Position numbers and translations under genes: made by a program | Origin: Bacillota bacterium | GTDB taxonomy: Bacteria; Bacillota; Clostridia; Christensenellales; Aristaeellaceae | DNA: 32,326 nt | NCBI GenBank assembly: GCA_023395615.1 | Contig: JAEWYP010000094.1 | Coordinates: forward strand, 1-32,326 | Direction: 5' to 3' | The notes under the pieces: generated by a model | Seen by the model: the letters and a program-made list of their open reading frames with translations, nothing else | The model's database searches: none | Told to the model about the DNA's origin: nothing | Shown: piece by piece, positions 16,655 to 23,829 of the stretch | Position numbering within the stretch: the stretch's first letter is position 1 | How the letters are laid out: every line of letters starts with the position of its first letter

Positions 16655-16785
16655 AGCTTCCTGCATAAGCATGATGCTTTCTTGTTCTTTTTCCGTACTC
16701 ATGTATGATTATACACGCATATACATCAAAATCGCCATTCGCCCGGATGTTTTCACGTCAGTCTGTCTGAAAGGGATGACTCCTC

Positions 16786-17337
16786 ATGCCTCAAGCGATT
16801 ATTTCTCCGTTCCCGTCACAGTCGTTACTTGCGCTTCACGCCGGAGACAGCGTGCTGCTGAGCGGCGTGATTTATACCGCGCGCGACGCGGCACATGCCC
16901 GTTTCTGTCGCGCGTTGGATCAGGGTCAGGAGTTGCCTTTAGATTTGCGCGGCCAGACGGTTTTTTATGCAGGCCCCTCCCCTACGCCTCCCGGCCGCGC
17001 ATGCGGTGCCATCGGCCCGACCACCAGCGTCCGTATGGATCCGTATACGCCTCAGTTATTGCATTATGGTGTACGGGCGCTGATTGGCAAAGGCGATCGC
17101 GGTAATTCGGTGCGAGACGCGCTTGCGCAAACCGGTGCCGTTTATTTCACCGCCGTCGGCGGCTGCGCGGCCTATATGGCCGCGTGTGTGGAAAGTGTTT
17201 CAGTTGTCGCCTATGCCGATCTGGGAACCGAATCCGTCAAACGGCTGGTGGTTCGCGATATGCCGCTCACCGTGGCGATCGACGCGCAGGGTAATGATTT
17301 TTACTCGCTTGGGCAAAGCCGTTATCTGGTGCGATAA
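16786..17337 (+). CDS. Class I fumarate hydratase / tartrate dehydratase, beta subunit
   Basis: The 183-aa partner subunit of the preceding gene, forming the C-terminal swivel domain that completes the active site. Recognisable are LLSGVIYTARDAAH, LRGQTVFYAGPSPTPPG, AIGPTTSVRMDPYTP and GKGDRG, then AVYFTAVGGCAAYMA, all in family order and at normal length. AAAGGGA precedes the ATG by nine bases. The 131-bp gap from the alpha gene contains a weak hairpin with a T-rich tail and a TTGTTC/TATGAT pair (16682-16709), so independent initiation is possible but unproven. Confidence 0.94.
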   Translation: MPQAIISPFPSQSLLALHAGDSVLLSGVIYTARDAAHARFCRALDQGQELPLDLRGQTVFYAGPSPTPPGRACGAIGPTTSVRMDPYTPQLLHYGVRALIGKGDRGNSVRDALAQTGAVYFTAVGGCAAYMAACVESVSVVAYADLGTESVKRLVVRDMPLTVAIDAQGNDFYSLGQSRYLVR

Positions 17338-17379
17338 GCAATACCGAGAAACTTTTTTGCATAATTATTCATTTTCATG

Positions 17380-17408
17380 TTGACATCTCTCCTGCCGCGA
17401 TGTATACT
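17380..17408 (+). promoter_or_regulatory. Consensus promoter of the amino acid ABC transporter operon
   Basis: TTGACA (17380-17385), 17-bp spacer, TATACT (17403-17408), 44 bp before the ATG. Confidence 0.9.
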
Positions 17409-17452
17409 ATGCACATTCCAAACAAACCACAGCAAACAGGAGGGTAAACCCT

Positions 17453-18277
17453 ATGAAGAAGTTGATCGCATTTGTACTGGCCCTGTCCCTTGCGCTGGTA
17501 GCCTTCGCGGCGACCGCTGAAACCGCCGCCACCCTGAAAGCCGGCACCAGCCCGGACTTTCCGCCCTTCGAATCCATGGATGACAATAATAACGTAATCG
17601 GTTTTGACGCGGACCTGGCTGCTGAGATTTCCAAAGATATCGGCATGCAGATCGTGTTTGAAGCCACCAACTTCGACAGCATTGTCACCGGTGTGCAGAC
17701 CGGTCTGTATGATCTGGGCATTTCCGGCATGTATATTACTGAAGAGCGTATGGCGAACGTGGACTTCTCCGTTCCCTACCTGAAAGATACGCAGAGCTGC
17801 ATCATTAAGGTGGACAGCGGTCTGGCCGATAATGCCGCGCTGAAAGGCAAGAAGATCGGTTCGCAGGCTGGCACCACCGGTATTGATTCCGCTGAAGCCA
17901 GCACCGATGAAAGTAACGTTTACAGCTACACCAAAGCGCTGGATGCCGTGATGGATCTGCAGGGCGGCAAGCTGGACGCTGTTATCACCGATACACCGGT
18001 TGCCAAGCGCATTCTGGCGGAACTGAACGATAGCACGCTTGTCATCAGCGACACCATTTCTTTCCCCTCTCAGGATTACGGCATCGCAATCCCCAAGGGT
18101 AAAGCTGATCTGAAAGCGAAGATTGACGCCTCCATCCAGCGTATGCAGGCGGACGGCACTATCGACGCATTGGTGAAAAAGTGGGACATCTACGGTGACG
18201 CCGCTGCTGCCGAAGCGACCGACGCTCCCGCGGACGCCGCCGCCACCGAAGCGCCTGCCACCACGACTGCGCAGTAA
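17453..18277 (+). CDS. Polar amino acid ABC transporter substrate-binding protein
   Basis: A 274-aa family 3 binding protein delivering an amino acid such as glutamine, arginine or cystine to the permease encoded downstream. After a signal sequence ending near FAATA, the mature part begins LKAGTSPDFPPFESMDDNNNVIGFDADLA, the standard opening, and continues with YDLGISGMYITEERMANVDFS and DAVITDTPVAK. AGGAGG precedes the ATG. There is no lipobox cysteine, and the last 25 residues are a low-complexity Ala/Thr/Pro/Glu tail; how it is kept at the cell surface is unclear. Ligand cannot be read from sequence. Confidence 0.95.
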   Translation: MKKLIAFVLALSLALVAFAATAETAATLKAGTSPDFPPFESMDDNNNVIGFDADLAAEISKDIGMQIVFEATNFDSIVTGVQTGLYDLGISGMYITEERMANVDFSVPYLKDTQSCIIKVDSGLADNAALKGKKIGSQAGTTGIDSAEASTDESNVYSYTKALDAVMDLQGGKLDAVITDTPVAKRILAELNDSTLVISDTISFPSQDYGIAIPKGKADLKAKIDASIQRMQADGTIDALVKKWDIYGDAAAAEATDAPADAAATEAPATTTAQ

Positions 18278-18304
18278 ACAAGCCTCACCTGCCGTAAAAG
18301 AATT

Positions 18305-18340
18305 GCGGGAAGGAACACCTTCCCGCTTTCCTTTCGTTTC
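18305..18340 (+). terminator. Intraoperon terminator/attenuator after the binding protein
   Basis: GCGGGAAGG (18305-18313), loop AACA, CCTTCCCGC (18318-18326), then TTTCCTTTCGTTT. A perfect 9-bp stem between the binding protein and permease genes; partial readthrough would give the usual excess of binding protein. Confidence 0.8.
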
Positions 18341-18394
18341 AGCCTGACCTGTTTCCAGGTGCGCGATGCGCCAATGCCATAACGGAGGTTTACC

Positions 18395-19180
18395 ATGCTA
18401 TCAGCTTTCCTGTTCAGCGCAACCGAGGTTGCCAGCTCCACGATCTTTGACCAGTGGTGGCTGGGGATGAAAGACCAGGCCATGGCCGGTCAACTCAACT
18501 TCTGGCAGAATATTTACAAAGAAATATACCAGAACGTACTGTATAACGACCGGTGGCTTAATTATCTGCGCGGCATGGGGATCACGTTGGAAGTTTCTTT
18601 CTTCGCGGCACTGGTCGGGCTGTTTCTGGGCCTGTTGGTCGCTATGATGCGGCTTAGCGGTGTTAAGCCCCTGCAAAAAATTGCGGGCGTCTATGTAGGT
18701 ATCATCCGCGGCACGCCAATGCTTTTGCAGGTATTGATTATCAACTTCGGCATTTTCGGTTCTATCGCCATTGACCGCGTCATCATCGGCGTTATTGCCT
18801 GCGGCCTCAACAGCGGGGCATACGTAAGCGAAATCATTCGAAGCGGCATTTTAAGCGTTGACAAGGGGCAAACCGAAGCCGGGCGCTCGCTGGGCCTGAG
18901 CAACTGGCAGACCCTTCGGCTGGTCGTGTTTCCCCAGGCGCTAAAAACCGCCCTGCCCGCACTGTGCAACGAGTTTATCACACTGATTAAGGAAACCTCC
19001 ATTCTGGCGTATATCGCGCTGACGGAGCTGACCAAAGCGGGCGATTACATTCGCAGTAAAACTTACAGCGCCTTTACCCCCTACATCGTATCCGGCATAT
19101 TATACCTCGTGATGACCGGCGTGCTGACCAAGCTGCTGGGAAAGCTGGAAAGGAGGCTGCGTCAGGGTGATAACCGTTAA
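18395..19180 (+). CDS. Polar amino acid ABC transporter permease
   Basis: A 261-aa inner membrane subunit of the HisM/GlnP family. An unusual 60-residue hydrophilic N-terminal lead precedes YLRGMGITLEVSF, where the transmembrane domain starts; about five membrane helices follow. The cytoplasmic EAA loop that docks on the ATPase is clear in QTEAGRSLGLSNWQTLRLVVFPQALKTALP. GGAGG precedes the ATG. The gene end overlaps the ATPase start by 14 bp. It would function as a homodimer since only one permease gene is present. Confidence 0.95.
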   Translation: MLSAFLFSATEVASSTIFDQWWLGMKDQAMAGQLNFWQNIYKEIYQNVLYNDRWLNYLRGMGITLEVSFFAALVGLFLGLLVAMMRLSGVKPLQKIAGVYVGIIRGTPMLLQVLIINFGIFGSIAIDRVIIGVIACGLNSGAYVSEIIRSGILSVDKGQTEAGRSLGLSNWQTLRLVVFPQALKTALPALCNEFITLIKETSILAYIALTELTKAGDYIRSKTYSAFTPYIVSGILYLVMTGVLTKLLGKLERRLRQGDNR

Positions 19181-19889
19181 GGATTTGCATAAACATTTCG
19201 GAAATCTGGAAGTGCTCAACGGCATCAACCAGCATATCAAGCCGCAGGAAAAGGTCGTGATTATCGGCCCGTCCGGCAGTGGTAAAAGCACTTTCCTGCG
19301 CTGCCTGAACCTGCTGGAAAAACCGACCAGCGGCCAGATTTTCTTTGAGGGCAACGAAATCACCGCTCCCAAGGCGGACATTGACCAGCTTCGCTGCCGG
19401 ATGGGCATGGTATTTCAGCAATTTAACCTTTTCCCCCATCTGAACGTGATGGATAACATCACGCTGGCCCCGATCACCCATAAGCTGATGACCCGCGATC
19501 AGGCGCAACAGCGCGCGATGGAGCTGCTCAACCGGGTTGGGCTGGCCGAGAAGGCAAAAGTCTTTCCCAAGCAGCTATCCGGCGGCCAGCAGCAACGCAT
19601 CGCCATTGTTCGCGCTTTGGCTATGAACCCCGACGTGATGCTTTTTGACGAACCGACCAGCGCGCTGGACCCTGAAATGGTTGGCGAAGTGCTGGACGTG
19701 ATGAAGCATCTGGCTCTGGACGGTATGACGATGGTGGTGGTGACCCACGAAATGGGCTTCGCGCGCGAGGTAGGCGACCGGGTGTTGTTTATGGATGGAG
19801 GTGTGGTGCTGGAAGAAGGCACCCCCAAAGAAATTTTCGAACATCCAAAGCAGCAGCGCACGCAGGATTTTCTGAAAAAGGTACTCTAA
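19167..19889 (+). CDS. Polar amino acid ABC transporter ATP-binding protein
   Basis: A 240-aa ABC ATPase of the GlnQ/HisP group powering the importer. Walker A GPSGSGKS is at 34-41, the Q-loop in VFQQFNLFPHLNV, the signature LSGGQQQR at 137-144, Walker B VMLFDEP at 157-163 and the switch His at 194 (VTHEMGFAREV). It begins at a GTG (19167) with AGGAGG about ten bases upstream, inside the end of the permease gene, which suggests coupled translation. A strong terminator closes the operon. Confidence 0.97.
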   Translation: MITVKDLHKHFGNLEVLNGINQHIKPQEKVVIIGPSGSGKSTFLRCLNLLEKPTSGQIFFEGNEITAPKADIDQLRCRMGMVFQQFNLFPHLNVMDNITLAPITHKLMTRDQAQQRAMELLNRVGLAEKAKVFPKQLSGGQQQRIAIVRALAMNPDVMLFDEPTSALDPEMVGEVLDVMKHLALDGMTMVVVTHEMGFAREVGDRVLFMDGGVVLEEGTPKEIFEHPKQQRTQDFLKKVL

Positions 19890-19896
19890 CTCCTTG

Positions 19897-19927
19897 GACC
19901 GGCTGCTTTACGCCGGTCTTTTTTTAT
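19897..19927 (+). terminator. Intrinsic terminator of the ABC operon
   Basis: GACCGGC (19897-19903) pairs with GCCGGTC (19912-19918), followed by an uninterrupted run of T. Confidence 0.93.
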
Positions 19928-19995
19928 GTTATTCTTTTGAAAAATCAGTCCATAATCACAATAGATATCCCCCCTGACTGAAAGGAGTGTTCATT

Positions 19996-20508
19996 GTGAT
20001 AGACGCCGCCGTTTCCAAACTGTTGAACGAACAGATTAATAAAGAGTTCTATTCCGCTTACCTTTACCTGCTCTTCGCAGATTATTTCACTGCCGAGGGA
20101 TTACAGGGTTTTGCCAACTGGTATCTCGTGCAGGTGCAGGAGGAGAACGCCCACGCGATGCTGATGCTCCAGTATATGCAAAACAACCGGCAGCCGGTAA
20201 CGCTGGAAGCGATCCAGAAACCGGAAGCCAGTCTGCTGAGCCACCTGCATGTACTGCAAGCGGGCCTTGCACACGAACAATTTGTGACCGCCAGCATCCA
20301 TAATATCTATGAACAGGCTGCTCTGGCCAAAGACTATCGTTCCATGCAATTTCTGGACTGGTTTATCAGAGAGCAGGATGAGGAGGAAACTAACGCCGAG
20401 AACCTGATCAGCAAACTGACCCTGTTCGGCGGCGACGCCAAAGGCCTGTACCTGCTGGATCAGGAGCTGGGAGCGCGCGTTTTCAATCCTCCGTCGCTCA
20501 AGGCGTAA
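19996..20508 (+). CDS. ftnA: Ferritin (FtnA-type)
   Basis: Iron-storage ferritin forming a 24-mer cage that oxidises Fe(II) and stores the mineral. From the GTG at 19996, with AAAGGAG eight bases upstream, the 170-aa product places ferroxidase residues at Glu17, Tyr24, Glu50, His53, Glu94, Gln127 and Glu130, and Trp122, the same numbering as the well-studied E. coli FtnA; this supports the chosen start over an earlier GTG (19987) that overlaps the ribosome binding site. There is no haem Met of the bacterioferritin type evident. Transcribed alone between two terminators. Confidence 0.95.
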   Translation: MIDAAVSKLLNEQINKEFYSAYLYLLFADYFTAEGLQGFANWYLVQVQEENAHAMLMLQYMQNNRQPVTLEAIQKPEASLLSHLHVLQAGLAHEQFVTASIHNIYEQAALAKDYRSMQFLDWFIREQDEEETNAENLISKLTLFGGDAKGLYLLDQELGARVFNPPSLKA

Positions 20509-20586
20509 CCCCTGCCGGATTTGTCGAACTGTTCTCGACCGCTTCGTCAAAACAGACCGCGCTGTAACGCACAATCACAAGCAGAC

Positions 20587-20632
20587 AAAAACCGCCGTAA
20601 GGGATTCAGTCCTTTTTACGACGGTTTTTTTT
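20587..20632. terminator. Bidirectional terminator between ferritin and the MFS gene
   Basis: AACCGCCGTAA pairs with TTACGACGGTT around a T-rich loop, with A-tract before and T-tract after, so it can serve both convergent genes. Confidence 0.88.
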
Positions 20633-20652
20633 GCGCAATAAGACCTTGCGGA

Positions 20653-21846
20653 TTACGTCCGCTGTTCTTCCGCCCTGATTTTCTGGCGGGTGATGAAAAC
20701 GCGGGTCGCGCTTTCGGTTGTCACAATCATCCCCACCAGAAAAAGCATCAGATAAACGGGGTAAAGCGCAATCCCATTGCTCTGCGCAATCAGGCCGAAC
20801 ACCATCGGCATCAGCGTGCTGCCGGTATATGCGGTCGCCATCTGCATCCCCATCAGGGTTTGGGATTGCTCCTGGCCAAAGTTCTCCGGCGTTTCGTGCA
20901 GCAACGCCGGGTAAATCGGTGCGCAACCCAGGCCCAACGTAACCAGCCCCGCGAAGAGAGTCGCGTTTCCCAGCGGCAGCAGCATCAGCGCAACACCAAG
21001 CAGCGTAAACGTAAGCCCGAGGCGTACCATGCGGCGGTCATCCAGCTTTGCTGCGATAAACCCGGAGATCAGTCGTCCCCCGGTGATACCCAGGTAAAAC
21101 AGCGAAGCCATCGCGGCAGCCGTTTCCGCGCCGATTCCTCTGTTGGTGACCATATAGCTGCTGGCCCACAGACCGGCTGTTGTCTCCAGCGAGCAATAGC
21201 AGAAAAAAGCGGTCAATGTCTGCCAGGCGCCTGGCAGTGCCAACGCTCCGCGGATTCCAATGGATCCTGTCATTTTCATCTGTGCAAGCGGTCTGACCTG
21301 CTGCTTTTTCCATAATGGCAGGCTGAAGAGTAAAAACACAACCAGCACCGACTGGAAAATCCCAACGACACGGTATCCGCCTGTCCAATTCAGGCCATGC
21401 GTAAGACAAAGCCCCATCACATAAGGGCCAAGGGTGGCGCCAATCCCCCAAAAACTGTGCAGCCAGTTCATATGGCGGGATTGGTAGTGCACCGCCACGA
21501 AGTTATTCAGCGCGGCATCGACACTGCCCGCACCAAGGCCATAGGGAATGCTCCACAGACAGACCGCGGCGAAAGACCCGGATATGGAGAAACCAAACAG
21601 CGCCAACGCTGTCAGGCTTACGCTGCCCACGGTCACAACCCCGGTGCCAAAACGGCGAATCATCTTTTCACTCATCAGGCTGGACAGGATCGTTCCCCCG
21701 GCGATAATCATGGTTGCTATACCCGCATAGGAAATCGGCACATTCAGGTCGGTGTGCATGATCGGCCAGGCAGAACCAAGCAATGAGTCCGGCAGCCCCA
21801 GGCTGATAAAAGCCACGTAAATCACGGCAAGCAGCAATGACGTCAT
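20653..21846 (-). CDS. Major facilitator superfamily transporter
   Basis: A 397-aa MFS permease with about twelve hydrophobic segments. The opening YVAFISLGLPDSLLGSAWPIM and the GLGAGSVDAALNNFVA and WLHSFWGIGATLGPY segments match the FucP-like sugar-porter branch, which is abundant in Clostridia, but the substrate is not determinable. ATG 21846 follows GGAGGG. It is divergent from an AraC-family regulator across 116 bp, so that regulator likely controls it. It ends at the shared terminator with ferritin. Confidence 0.9.
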   Translation of the reverse strand: MTSLLLAVIYVAFISLGLPDSLLGSAWPIMHTDLNVPISYAGIATMIIAGGTILSSLMSEKMIRRFGTGVVTVGSVSLTALALFGFSISGSFAAVCLWSIPYGLGAGSVDAALNNFVAVHYQSRHMNWLHSFWGIGATLGPYVMGLCLTHGLNWTGGYRVVGIFQSVLVVFLLFSLPLWKKQQVRPLAQMKMTGSIGIRGALALPGAWQTLTAFFCYCSLETTAGLWASSYMVTNRGIGAETAAAMASLFYLGITGGRLISGFIAAKLDDRRMVRLGLTFTLLGVALMLLPLGNATLFAGLVTLGLGCAPIYPALLHETPENFGQEQSQTLMGMQMATAYTGSTLMPMVFGLIAQSNGIALYPVYLMLFLVGMIVTTESATRVFITRQKIRAEEQRT

Positions 21847-21873
21847 TTTCCAAATCCCTCCATTTCGGGTGTT

Positions 21874-21885
21874 TGTATTATATCA
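21874..21885 (-). promoter_or_regulatory. Extended -10 promoter of the MFS gene
   Basis: Minus strand TGATATAAT: perfect TATAAT at 21877-21882 with a TGn extension. No convincing -35, as expected for an activator-dependent or extended -10 promoter. Confidence 0.5.
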
Positions 21886-21903
21886 CATGGTTTTTGTTCC
21901 ATC

Positions 21904-21933
21904 TTGCATTTTACGGGCGTTATGTTGTACAAT
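21904..21933 (+). promoter_or_regulatory. Promoter of the AraC-family regulator
   Basis: TTGCAT (21904-21909), 18-bp spacer, TACAAT (21928-21933), about 30 bp before the ATG. Confidence 0.65.
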
Positions 21934-21962
21934 ATCGCCAGAACCATGAGGAGGGATTCGCC

Positions 21963-22856
21963 ATGAAAGGCTGTGAAAGCGCATGGATCGACGAAACCCT
22001 GCACGAGCTGACCGCACACGGCTCGGCACAGTTTCCTTTTCAATATTATAACAGTTATTACGACCAGAATGATAAGCCTGGTTTCCCATGGCATTGGCAC
22101 CGTGATGTGGAAATCGTTTACGCGCGAAAAGGCGAAGCGAATTGTCTGGTTGGTGGTCAGCGCATTGTGCTGCGCCGGGGAGAAGGGCTTTTTATCCAGT
22201 CTGGCGTAATTCACGGATATGACGTTCCTCAAAGCGCGGAGCTTCCGACCCTGCTGTTCAAGCCTGAGCTGATTGCACCGGAACGCAGCACACTGTACAC
22301 AAAGTTTGTCGAACCTCTTCTATTGCGTGGACTTTCCCACGCTGTATTGCGCCCCTCCATCCCGTGGCAGGCAGAGTTGCTGGACAACGTACGGTCGCTT
22401 TGTACTCTTGCTGGTGAAAAAAGCCCGACCATGGAGTTGGATGCTCACGCCGGGGTGTGTGGGATATGGTCGCTGCTGTATCGACATCAGGACGAAATCA
22501 CCTCGCTGGACCGTACCGAGAACGCCTCGCAGACGCAAGCCCGCCTTCGCCGGATGATCCGTTTTCTGGAGGAGCATTACAACGAGCGGATCTGCCTGAA
22601 TGATGTTGCAAAATCCGCCAGCGTAAGCGTAAGCGAAGCGTTGCGCTGTTTTCGTAACGGCGTGCAGACCACGCCCATGGATTACCTGAACCGGTATCGC
22701 CTTAACTGCGCCTGTTCCCGTCTGACCGCCACGTCGCTTTCTGTTACCGAAATCGCGGCGGAATGCGGCTTTTCCGGCGCCGCCTATTTCGACCGCGTCT
22801 TTCGCAGGCAATACGGCGAAAACCCGACCGCCTATCGCAACCGCAGGGATGGATAG
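21963..22856 (+). CDS. AraC-family transcriptional regulator with cupin sensor domain
   Basis: A 297-aa regulator. The N-terminal half is a ligand-sensing cupin (PWHWHRDVEIVYARKGEAN at about 42-60, then GEGLFIQSGVIHGY). The last 100 residues hold two helix-turn-helix units: ICLNDVAKSASVSVSEALRCF and the AraC signature LSVTEIAAECGFSGAAYFDRVFRRQYGENPTAYR. I start at ATG 21963, with GAGGAGGG upstream; the frame stays open to 21837 but that lies before the promoter. Divergence from the MFS gene suggests it activates that transporter in response to the transported compound (inference). Confidence 0.93.
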   Translation: MKGCESAWIDETLHELTAHGSAQFPFQYYNSYYDQNDKPGFPWHWHRDVEIVYARKGEANCLVGGQRIVLRRGEGLFIQSGVIHGYDVPQSAELPTLLFKPELIAPERSTLYTKFVEPLLLRGLSHAVLRPSIPWQAELLDNVRSLCTLAGEKSPTMELDAHAGVCGIWSLLYRHQDEITSLDRTENASQTQARLRRMIRFLEEHYNERICLNDVAKSASVSVSEALRCFRNGVQTTPMDYLNRYRLNCACSRLTATSLSVTEIAAECGFSGAAYFDRVFRRQYGENPTAYRNRRDG

Positions 22857-22953
22857 CAGCGCGTCGCTCACTTTTCGGTTTACTTGCTTTTAAAACCCGC
22901 CCGGCTGTGGTAAAATAGCCGAGGTATGCATCATGCCGGTCGGGAGGAACATA

Positions 22954-23745
22954 ATGGAAATTCGCGAGAAATTAGCTTCGGTACGGGGTTTTCTGCTGGA
23001 TATGGACGGTACATTTTATCTGGGGGACCAGCTGCTGGAAGGTTCTCTCGATTTTTTGCAAAAGGTGAAAGAAACCGGCCGTACGGCCCTGTTTTTAACA
23101 AATAACTCCAGCAAATCCGCAGAGGTATATGTACAGAAGCTGCGGCGGTTGGGTGTTACCGAACCGTTCCTGAACGTGCTTACGTCCGGGCAGGCGGCGG
23201 GCCGTTACGCGCTGACCCGTTTCCCGGGTAAGCGCGCCTTTTTGCTTGGCAACGAGCTGCTGGCCGGCGAGCTTGAACAGATGGGGATTTCGATTGATAA
23301 CAATCGCCCGGATTATGTGCTGATCGGATTTGATACTACGCTTACGTATGACAAACTCTGGCGTGTGTGTGATCTTGTCCGCGCGGGTCTGCCCTATATC
23401 GCGACACACCCGGATTTCAACTGCCCCACGGAGACCGGATTCATGCCGGATATCGGCGCGATGATTGCGTTCATCGAGGCCAGCGCGGGCAGAAAGCCGG
23501 ATGTGATCATCGGCAAACCCCACGCGGGGATTGTGGAAGAAGCGCTACATGTGACAGGTTTACCCCGGGAACAGCTGGCCATGGTAGGCGATCGGTTGTA
23601 TACCGACATTGCCACAGGCGTGCGTTTCGGTATGACAAGTATCCTGGTGCTTACCGGCGAAGCCACGCTGGCCGAGGCACAGGCGACCGATGAAAAGCCC
23701 GATCTGATTTTCAAACGCCTTTCCTCCATGATCGAATACCTGTAA
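22954..23745 (+). CDS. HAD-superfamily class IIA phosphatase (NagD-like)
   Basis: A 263-aa cytoplasmic phosphatase of the NagD/PGP/AraL group. Motifs run in order: LLDMDGTFYLG (nucleophile Asp16, acid Asp18), LFLTNNSSKS, a C2 cap containing ATHPDFNCPTETGFMPDIGA, VIIGKPHAGI (Lys motif) and MVGDRLYTDIATGVRFGM (metal Asp). Known members act on sugar phosphates or p-nitrophenyl phosphate in vitro; the physiological substrate here is unknown. ATG 22954 is preferred over 22933 because GGGAGG sits just before it. A TAAAAT at 22911-22916 may be a -10 but no -35 is clear. Confidence 0.92.
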   Translation: MEIREKLASVRGFLLDMDGTFYLGDQLLEGSLDFLQKVKETGRTALFLTNNSSKSAEVYVQKLRRLGVTEPFLNVLTSGQAAGRYALTRFPGKRAFLLGNELLAGELEQMGISIDNNRPDYVLIGFDTTLTYDKLWRVCDLVRAGLPYIATHPDFNCPTETGFMPDIGAMIAFIEASAGRKPDVIIGKPHAGIVEEALHVTGLPREQLAMVGDRLYTDIATGVRFGMTSILVLTGEATLAEAQATDEKPDLIFKRLSSMIEYL

Positions 23746-23829
23746 AATGTTGTTTTCTCTGGCGTTTGGGCAGGAAAAATCTTCTTTCCGCTCGAAACAC
23801 GCTTTCAGGATATGGATGAGGTGTATGTT

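Noticed and set aside
15647..16702. Minus-strand frame beginning MSTEKEQ opposite the fumarase alpha gene
   Set aside because: The first 30 residues look protein-like and a TATAAT lies just upstream, but there is no ribosome binding site and nearly all of it is antisense to a well-supported gene.
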